Shown: one piece after another, positions 54,559-61,183 of the stretch
How the letters are laid out: each line of letters opens with the position of its first letter
How positions within the stretch are numbered: the first letter of the stretch is position 1
DNA from: Paenibacillus sambharensis
Lineage (GTDB): Bacteria > Bacillota > Bacilli > Paenibacillales > Paenibacillaceae
Direction of reading: 5' to 3'
DNA length: 64,000 bases
Assembly: GCF_003233845.1 (NCBI RefSeq)
Contig: NZ_QKRB01000054.1
Span: 168,422-232,421, forward strand
Notes under the pieces: model-generated
What the model was told of the DNA's origin: nothing
What the model saw: the letters and a program-made list of their open reading frames with translations, nothing else
Database searches by the model: none
Made by a program: the position numbers and the translations under genes

Positions 54559-55590
54559 ATGCGGACTGAAAATTATGAAGATCTAATTGGGAAAGAGGTG
54601 CTGCATAACATCTTCGATGCGAAAGGCACACTGCTTATCGCGGAAGGAACGATACTGCTCAAGAGTCATATTGAGAAGCTGGTAAACTTTAATATTGCGG
54701 TGGGCGAGATCCAGACCGTGAGAATACCTGAGCAGGAACCCAAGCCGATGGATCTGCAGGACATGGTGAAACGGACGGAGAAGCATATGCAGGAAATTGA
54801 CAGTTTCGTTCACCAGCATGGTGTTGTACCGGTTGAAGCGATCGAGGAGAAGGTACTGCCGGTCATTATGAAAGCTGCGGAGCGGCATAATTTGTTTCAA
54901 CTGTTCACCGAGCTTAAAGACCAGGGGGATTACCGGTACAGGCACAGCATCGGGACGGCTGTAATTGCTACCTCATTAGGCAAACGATTGCTTCACGATG
55001 AGGGTGAGCTTGCCACATTGGCGACAGCTGCAAGTCTTTATGACATTGGTTCGTTAAAGCTGCCTTCTTTTCTCATTCAAAAATCATCACGGCTGGATCA
55101 TCATGAAATTGCGATTATGCAGGAGCATACCAGGCTCGGTTATGAGCTCTTGATAGAGTCCGGCTTAGGGGAGCGTATTGCACAGGTTGCCCTCCAGCAT
55201 CATGAGCGTGAGGACGGCAGCGGATACCCGAATGGTTTAAAAGGCGGTCAAATTGACCAGTTGAGCAAAATTGTCGCTATAGCAGATGTCTACATGGCCA
55301 TGATCTCGGAGCGGCCTTACAGACCAGCGGTTGCCTTTTTTGAGGTGATGGAAGAAATCCATCAAGAAATTATGCAGAATCGTTTTGATTCTGCTATTGG
55401 TTTGACTTTCCTGGATTTGCTGCTTTCTGCACAGGTAGGCTGTGAAGTCATTTTATCGGATGAACGCCGGGGGAAAATCATGCTCACCAACGTGAATTAC
55501 CCCGCGAGGCCGCTCATCGCTCTGGAGGGTGGAGTCTTCATTGACCTGAGCACAACGAATGACGTAACAATCAAGGAAGTCGTTGGTTGA
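54559..55590 (+). CDS. HD-GYP-domain protein, altered metal site
   Basis: This protein of 343 residues has an HD-GYP fold from about residue 115 to 285, a family that usually hydrolyses cyclic di-GMP. Present: His129 in YRYRHSIGTAV, Asp162, the His in MQEHTRLGYE, and LQHHEREDGSGYPNGLKGG. The HD dyad itself reads YDIG (Tyr161-Asp162) and the usual Lys after it is Ser, so one metal ligand is lost. The N-terminal 110 residues form a regulatory domain with a DUF3391-like start (IGKEVLHNIFDAKGTLLIAEG), and the C-terminal 60 residues add a small beta domain. GAGAAGGGGAAGG precedes the ATG. The altered site may mean reduced catalysis or a binding role. Confidence 0.88.
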   Translation: MRTENYEDLIGKEVLHNIFDAKGTLLIAEGTILLKSHIEKLVNFNIAVGEIQTVRIPEQEPKPMDLQDMVKRTEKHMQEIDSFVHQHGVVPVEAIEEKVLPVIMKAAERHNLFQLFTELKDQGDYRYRHSIGTAVIATSLGKRLLHDEGELATLATAASLYDIGSLKLPSFLIQKSSRLDHHEIAIMQEHTRLGYELLIESGLGERIAQVALQHHEREDGSGYPNGLKGGQIDQLSKIVAIADVYMAMISERPYRPAVAFFEVMEEIHQEIMQNRFDSAIGLTFLDLLLSAQVGCEVILSDERRGKIMLTNVNYPARPLIALEGGVFIDLSTTNDVTIKEVVG

Positions 55591-55639
55591 GTGGAATAGC
55601 GTACATAATGTAGAGCCATTGCACACAAGCTTTGCAAGC

Positions 55640-55765
55640 AGTTTGATCTAGCTTATGGATCGTTCGAAATTGCTGGGGAGTCATCCCTTCGATTCGTCCA
55701 AGGCAGGCAGCAAAATAACTGCTCTGGGAAAAGCCGGTGTTCACTGCAATCTGTTTGATGGAGAC
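55640..55765 (-). pseudogene. C-terminal fragment of an AraC-family regulator
   Basis: On the minus strand the translation gives IKQIAVNTGFSQSSYFAAC and RIEGMTPQQFRTIHK, the second helix-turn-helix of an AraC DNA-binding domain. No upstream part exists: at about 55765 the sequence joins a GH42 fragment on the other strand. A truncated remnant, too short to function. Confidence 0.75.
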
Positions 55766-56204
55766 AAGCTGAAGAGCTGCAGTACCGTCATATACCGGTT
55801 GATCTGATCACCCTGCAATCGGCGACCACTCTGGAAGACTTGTCGAACTATAAGGTTATCGTCTATCCGCATCCCGCGATCATGACGGACGAAACCGCAG
55901 GACTTCTCAGGGAATATGTGGAGCAACGGGGCAGGCTGTTCTTCGGCGCCCGTACCGGATACAAGAATCCGAATTGATTGGATTGAAGACGCCGGTTGGG
56001 GATTGGCTGACCGTACCTGCAGAGGTGGAGTTGGGCATTCGTTCTTCTGGTGATGCAGATTACATCTTCTTATTTAACTACTCGGCGAAATCGGCAGCCA
56101 TTCGTGCTAAGAAGGCCATGAAGGAGCTGCTGACGGGCAAGCTTATTGACAATGATGCGGAAATACCTCCATATGGGGTCATGATTATTGAGTTGAACAA
56201 ATAG
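55762..56204 (+). pseudogene. Remnant of a GH42 beta-galactosidase
   Basis: Two fragments in different frames are visible. The first (55762-55977) reads YRHIPVDLITLQSATTLEDL, then YKVIVYPHPAIM and FFGARTGYKNPN, matching the trimerisation domain of GH42 enzymes. The second (to 56204) reads YIFLFNYSAKSAAI and LLTGKLIDNDAEIPPYGVMI, matching the C-terminal beta domain. The catalytic barrel and about 100 residues between the two pieces are missing. Together with the AraC fragment it marks a deleted beta-galactoside utilisation locus. Confidence 0.78.
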
Positions 56205-56236
56205 GCTTGAAGAAATGACTGAATGTGATACAATGT

Positions 56237-56335
56237 ACAGCAAGTTAATATTTTGGTAGGAGTCTTGGAGAACCACGAATCCCCTGGCCGCGCATTGGAC
56301 TGCGAAGCCGGGGGCCTCGTGGTTTTATTTTTTTT
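56237..56335 (+). ncRNA. Possible small RNA with own promoter and terminator
   Basis: A sigma-A-like promoter (TTGAAG at 56207, 16-bp spacer, TACAAT at 56229) is followed by about 100 nt ending in a strong hairpin (AACCACGA 56271-56278 with TCGTGGTT 56317-56324, inner C/G-rich stem) and a run of T residues to 56335. No open frame fits. It could be a small RNA, or simply the terminator of the lost GH42 gene with a chance promoter. No Rfam family recognised. Confidence 0.4.
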
Positions 56336-56528
56336 CGGAGAGGGGGGCAGCGGGGTAAAATTATCCTCATGCAGCGGTAGACAGCAGAGATAACGCCGGA
56401 CATGCAGGAATCATAGTAACGATCATCTGCTTAAATCGGCTGGGGCAATATTTTAAAAGCGCTTCCATAGCTGAGAAGTTAATCACGCAACTCGTATGGA
56501 ATGACCGACAATATTGGGGAGGAATGAC
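56336..56528. promoter_or_regulatory. Leader with cre-like site before the tandem-esterase gene
   Basis: The palindromic core AAGCGCTT lies at 56457-56464 within TAAAAGCGCTTCCA, which matches cre at 12 of 14 positions, 65 bp before the start. The rest of this 193-bp stretch holds no gene. GGGGAGG at 56516-56522 is the ribosome binding site. Confidence 0.5.
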
Positions 56529-59500
56529 ATGAACACAGAGAACAAGACCTTGGCACGTCAGCTGCTGGCCGTATGTTTGACCATTATGATCGCGATTGCG
56601 GGGCTGCCGCCGCTTCAGCCTGCACACGCTGCAGGGAATACTCAGAATGACCGTTTGCTCACAAGAAGCTATACTTCTGGCAAGATGGGAACAGACCTTA
56701 CGTACCGGATTTATTTGCCGGAAGGCTATGAGCAGTCGGACCGGCGCTACCCGGCCGTCTATCTGCTGCATGAAGAGGGCAGCTCCAGCCAGCAGTTCGC
56801 TGATGACAGCATTGACGTGATGCTCGATCAGTGGATGGCCGAGGGGATTATGCAGAAGATGATTGTCGTCATGCCTGATACGAGCGCAGACAGCTGGTTT
56901 ATTAACAAGGCCGGCGAGGCATGGGAAGACGTCATCACAGGTGAACTCATTCCCGCGATTGACGAGAGCTATCGTACGATTCCTCAGCCCCGGTATAGAG
57001 GTGTCACAGGGATATCAATGGGCGGGTACGGCGCATTCGTGCTTGGCCTGAAGCATCCTGAGCTGTTCAGCTCGATCGGCAGCCATATGGGGGCGCTTCA
57101 CCGTGAGCATGAAGGCCTTCAGCCGTTTGCGCTTATCAAGTCCAAGACGGTGAATGAGCTCAAGGCCTACCGGTATTACCTGGATGGGGGTACAGATGAT
57201 CCGTTCACGTATGCAGACAGCTCTACCAATGACATTCATGCGTATTTCCGCAGCAATGGCATTGCTCATGAATATCAGATGAGGCCTGGCGGGCATTCCA
57301 GTGATTATTATCTGCAGTACCTGGACCGCTCCTTCCGGATGCACAGCAGCAATTTTGGGACCGGCCATGTGTCTGGAAGCTTCACTGCTGTGCCGCAAGC
57401 GATCCAGGTCGGACAGGAGTCGGTGACGGTTGATTACACAGTCGATCTGAATCGCAGCAGTGTTACCCAGTATGTATATGGAGACGCATCCAGCGATGCC
57501 TTCAGCCTGATCACACGTTTACAAGTCAAGGATTCGGGCGGTGAAGTCCGCTATTCCGAGCTGGCTGATTTGGGCAATGTGGTTACGGCATCCACGGACA
57601 GCAGCTTTAGCGGAAGCTTCATCGTTCCCGTATCTGCGCTTGGCCAGGATACAGCCTACAGCCTGACACTCGAAAGCCAGCTGCTGGGATCTGTGTATCC
57701 GCTCGGAACGAAGCCGCTGATTAAAGTGACGCCAATCGGGACAGCGCCGGAGGATGTTCAAATCGACCTGCTCGGCGACTGGTATTTTACCAAGGATACA
57801 TTTCCGGAAAGTTCTGTAAACGGTACCACACCAGACCTTGTGAACGGTGACTGGCGTGTCGTTCAGCCGGGGCTCGATTGGTGGGCGGACGGCTTCGGGG
57901 GCTACAGCGGTTTGAATAACTATTATGGTGCGGCCTGGTACTTCAGGGAATTCACAGTGCCTTCCGACTTTCCGGATGAGGATCTGACCCTGCTTGCCGG
58001 CAAAATCGATGACGCTGACCAAACTTACATAAATGGCCAGTTAATTGCGGAGACCGGCTTCAAGGACGGCGAGTACACCAGCTCCTTCTGGGCAGCCTCA
58101 AGGGAATACCGTATTCCGTCCGGGCTGCTGAAGCGGGGCGAGATGAATACGATCTCCGTTAGAATGTACAACCAGAATGGAGGCGGCGGCTGGTATGCGG
58201 GTCCGGTTGGCATCTACACCAAGGCTGCGCTGCAGAAGGTCAAGTCGCTTCCTTCCAGCGTACCGGACGCATCGGTCATAGCTGAAGTAAAGGGGTTGGC
58301 TCAGAAGCAGCTGCAGGCCATCAGCGAGCAGGACTTCAAGACGTACCGCGATACGCTTGCTGCAGACTATTTTGAGCGAGGGATCGACAAGCTGCAGCGC
58401 ATTGACCAGATGGCGGAGCTAGTGAAAGGGTACACCTCGGTTGAGTCGAAGGCCGAGAGCGACTATGTATTCGAGCTGGACGGCAAGTACCTGTACACAG
58501 CTAACGTGACCATCACCGGCAAAGATGCTGCAGGCGAGACCGTCACGATCAAGCAGGGCGAGATTTCGCAGTATTATCAGTATGTAGACGGGGTACTGAA
58601 GGAAACGGGAGACCAGAAGCTGTTCTATGTCACCGAATTCTACTCGGAGAGCGCACAGCGCCATGTCAAATACCGGGTCTATCTGCCGCCGGGCTACTTA
58701 AGCGAGAAGACCAGACGGTATCCGTCCGTTTATCTGCTCCACCAGTTTAACAGTGACAGCGAATCGTATGAGCTTGACAAGGTGGACCAAATTTTGGATA
58801 GAGGCATTAAGCAAGGGTCGCTCGAGGATATGATTGTCGTTATGCCCGATTCCAGCGGTACCAGCTGGTGGGTGAACGGTACCGGCGAAGACGGCGTCAA
58901 ATGGCAGGACATGGTCACGAAGGATCTGACAGCGCTGATCGACAGGCAGTATCGCACGATCGACGACTCCCGGTTCAGAGGAACCTCCGGCGTGTCGATG
59001 GGCGGCTTCGGCGCTTTCGTGATTGGGCTGCAGTATCCCGATCTGTTCTCTTCGGTAGCCAGTCATATGGGCGCTTTAAGCATGACGAATACGGGCCAGA
59101 ACCCTCTGGAAATCGCCATGACGTATCCGCTGGATGCACTGAAGCGCTATTCAATCTATTTTGACTCCGGCAATTTGGACGCATACCGCTTCGAGCTTGC
59201 TGTTAACACGCTGCATAAATACCTGATGAAGCATGGCGTGCCGCATTATGCGGAAATTCGTGATGGTGCTCACGACAGCGCCTTCTATACAGAGTCCATT
59301 GATGACTCCTTCGCCCGGCATAGCCGCCACTTTGCTTCAGCTGGCGTACAAGATGGCGTGTTGAACGGCAAAGTGGAGATTCGCAGCGAAGGCGGCAGGG
59401 AGAAGCTGGTCTATGAGCTGAACAGCACGGATGCTTTATCGGCTTATGCCGAGACGATTCCGGCTTCGCCGTATCTGAAGGAGCCGAACCCGGCGCTTCA

Positions 59501-60869
59501 GCTGCCGATAACGGCAGAGGTATACAACAAGAGTACAGGCGAGAAGCTGTACAGCTTCCGTGATGATGCGGCTGCCAGAGGCGCGGCATCCTTCACAGGC
59601 GAGTTCGAACTGCCGGAGCGGCTGACTGAAGGCAGCTACGAGATCGTACTGACATCGGCGGTGCTGGATCGCAGCTTTGAGCTGAGCAGAGCTGGTTACA
59701 CGGTTAGCCGAGCTGGCAGCGCACCTAACCCGCCGCAAGGGGGGACTCCGGCTACACCAGCAACACCAGTGGGACCGTCGAATCCGGCAAGCCCGGCTTC
59801 ACCTGGCCAGCTGAATGGAGTAACTGCAGATATCGATGACATAGAGAGAGCGTTAACCGAAGGGACACCGCTTCAGCTGCAAGCAGCTGGAGGCAGCAGT
59901 CTGGACATCCCTAGCGGAACACTGAAGCAGCTCCGTGACGCCGCCGGTCCGGATCAGTTGAAGGCATTGGAGTGGGTGGTTACCCCTATTCCGCAAGCGG
60001 AGCAGGCCAAATGGCTGGAACAGACTGATTCAGCTTGGAAGGAAGGTCTTGTGCAGGCAGGCGCCATCTTAGACTTGCGATTGAAGGCGCTGCTGGTTGA
60101 CGGTTCTGAGCGTGTCCTGGAGATGACGTTTACAGAGCCTGTGCGGGTCAGCTTACCGGTAAACGGAAATGCGGATACGGAACGAGCTGGAGTGTATCAT
60201 CGGACAGATGGGAAGAAGCTGGAATACGTTGGCGGGGCTTACGATGCCAAGAGCGAAAGCGTGCAGGTACAGCTTGATCATTTCAGCGAGTACGGCGTTT
60301 TTGTCTATAACAAATCATTTGCTGACCTTGGAGGCACGCACTGGGCTCATCGCGCAGTAGAGGTTCTGGCCGCTAAGCATATTGTTACGGGGGTGTCCAA
60401 GGAACGGTACGATCCGAGCCGCCGGATTACGCGAGCAGAATTTGCAGCGCTTCTGGCTCGGTACATGGGCGTGAAGGATAACGGGGAGGAGCTGCCATTC
60501 GGGGATGTCTCTAAGGAGAGCTGGTACTATGACCCGGTCGCAGCGGCCTATCAATCCGGCATTGTTCGGGGGACCGGCCATGAGGTCTTCTCGCCAGACG
60601 CCGCGATCACGCGGGAAGAGATGGCCGTCATGCTCTATAATGCGTACCTGCTGCAGCCAGGAAGTGGCGTGGCAGCAGAGGGTAGGGAACTGGACCGGTT
60701 CTCCGATTCAGCCTTGGTTCACGACTGGGCTCGTCAAGCGGTGAGCGGCGTCCTGCAGCTAGGTTTGTTGAAAGGAACGGGCCCGGCGGCACTGGCCCCG
60801 CAGGATGAGGCTACAAGGGCGCAAGCGGCCCAGGTCATTTATAACCTGGCCCAGCTGACAGGAAAATAA
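56529..60869 (+). CDS. SLH-anchored tandem carbohydrate esterase
   Basis: This is a surface protein of 1,446 residues; ATG 56529 lies 6 bp after GGGGAGG. A signal peptide (about 1-36, ending PAHAAG) precedes a first esterase D/feruloyl-esterase-like domain (about 45-285, nucleophile GISMGGYG, His in RPGGHSSDYY). Next come a beta-sandwich, a GH2-like sugar-binding jelly roll (about 415-575; GLNNYYGAAWYFREF, INGQLIAETG), a small NTF2-like domain (about 580-700), a second esterase of the same fold (about 705-945, nucleophile GVSMGGFG, His in RDGAHDSAFY), a linker, a pre-SLH beta domain and three SLH repeats (about 1260-1446). Both esterases look catalytically complete. Likely removes feruloyl or acetyl groups from hemicellulose at the cell surface (inference). 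Confidence 0.92.
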   Translation: MNTENKTLARQLLAVCLTIMIAIAGLPPLQPAHAAGNTQNDRLLTRSYTSGKMGTDLTYRIYLPEGYEQSDRRYPAVYLLHEEGSSSQQFADDSIDVMLDQWMAEGIMQKMIVVMPDTSADSWFINKAGEAWEDVITGELIPAIDESYRTIPQPRYRGVTGISMGGYGAFVLGLKHPELFSSIGSHMGALHREHEGLQPFALIKSKTVNELKAYRYYLDGGTDDPFTYADSSTNDIHAYFRSNGIAHEYQMRPGGHSSDYYLQYLDRSFRMHSSNFGTGHVSGSFTAVPQAIQVGQESVTVDYTVDLNRSSVTQYVYGDASSDAFSLITRLQVKDSGGEVRYSELADLGNVVTASTDSSFSGSFIVPVSALGQDTAYSLTLESQLLGSVYPLGTKPLIKVTPIGTAPEDVQIDLLGDWYFTKDTFPESSVNGTTPDLVNGDWRVVQPGLDWWADGFGGYSGLNNYYGAAWYFREFTVPSDFPDEDLTLLAGKIDDADQTYINGQLIAETGFKDGEYTSSFWAASREYRIPSGLLKRGEMNTISVRMYNQNGGGGWYAGPVGIYTKAALQKVKSLPSSVPDASVIAEVKGLAQKQLQAISEQDFKTYRDTLAADYFERGIDKLQRIDQMAELVKGYTSVESKAESDYVFELDGKYLYTANVTITGKDAAGETVTIKQGEISQYYQYVDGVLKETGDQKLFYVTEFYSESAQRHVKYRVYLPPGYLSEKTRRYPSVYLLHQFNSDSESYELDKVDQILDRGIKQGSLEDMIVVMPDSSGTSWWVNGTGEDGVKWQDMVTKDLTALIDRQYRTIDDSRFRGTSGVSMGGFGAFVIGLQYPDLFSSVASHMGALSMTNTGQNPLEIAMTYPLDALKRYSIYFDSGNLDAYRFELAVNTLHKYLMKHGVPHYAEIRDGAHDSAFYTESIDDSFARHSRHFASAGVQDGVLNGKVEIRSEGGREKLVYELNSTDALSAYAETIPASPYLKEPNPALQLPITAEVYNKSTGEKLYSFRDDAAARGAASFTGEFELPERLTEGSYEIVLTSAVLDRSFELSRAGYTVSRAGSAPNPPQGGTPATPATPVGPSNPASPASPGQLNGVTADIDDIERALTEGTPLQLQAAGGSSLDIPSGTLKQLRDAAGPDQLKALEWVVTPIPQAEQAKWLEQTDSAWKEGLVQAGAILDLRLKALLVDGSERVLEMTFTEPVRVSLPVNGNADTERAGVYHRTDGKKLEYVGGAYDAKSESVQVQLDHFSEYGVFVYNKSFADLGGTHWAHRAVEVLAAKHIVTGVSKERYDPSRRITRAEFAALLARYMGVKDNGEELPFGDVSKESWYYDPVAAAYQSGIVRGTGHEVFSPDAAITREEMAVMLYNAYLLQPGSGVAAEGRELDRFSDSALVHDWARQAVSGVLQLGLLKGTGPAALAPQDEATRAQAAQVIYNLAQLTGK

Positions 60870-60883
60870 CTATTAGACTGCCT

Positions 60884-60918
60884 GGGTGACACCTGATTTA
60901 TCAGGTGTCACCCTTTGG
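60884..60918 (+). terminator. Terminator after the tandem-esterase gene
   Basis: GGGTGACACCTGA and TCAGGTGTCACCC form a perfect 13-bp stem around TTTA and are followed by TTT. Confidence 0.85.
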
Positions 60919-61183
60919 CATGACTGAGTATGTATGCGCCAAGTACAGTTAAGCCGGCTCACTAATAGGCATAGTTGCCGCAAAACGATACCCGGCAGGA
61001 GTACGCTAGCAATATCTGCGCCTGGGGCTTTTGTGAGTCTTTCCGCTTGCCGGCCTCACTATAGTCCCAGCCCCAGCAACAACAAAGCCTTCTCTAATTC
61101 CCCCGGGTTATTGACCGGGGAATTAGAGAAGGCTGTTTGTTGTTTACGATTTATTAAGTTTTATGCGTATCCTTGCCTCGATA
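60919..61183. other. Intergenic region between convergent genes
   Basis: No gene is supported. It contains the terminator of the minus-strand PAP2 gene at 61086-61134 and otherwise unremarkable sequence. Confidence 0.5.
61086..61134 (-). terminator. Terminator of the PAP2/SLH gene
   Basis: AGCCTTCTCTAATTCCCC and GGGGAATTAGAGAAGGCT form an 18-bp perfect stem with a 13-nt loop; AACAAA/TTTGTT extends it. It lies 50 bp past the stop codon of the minus-strand gene. Confidence 0.9.
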
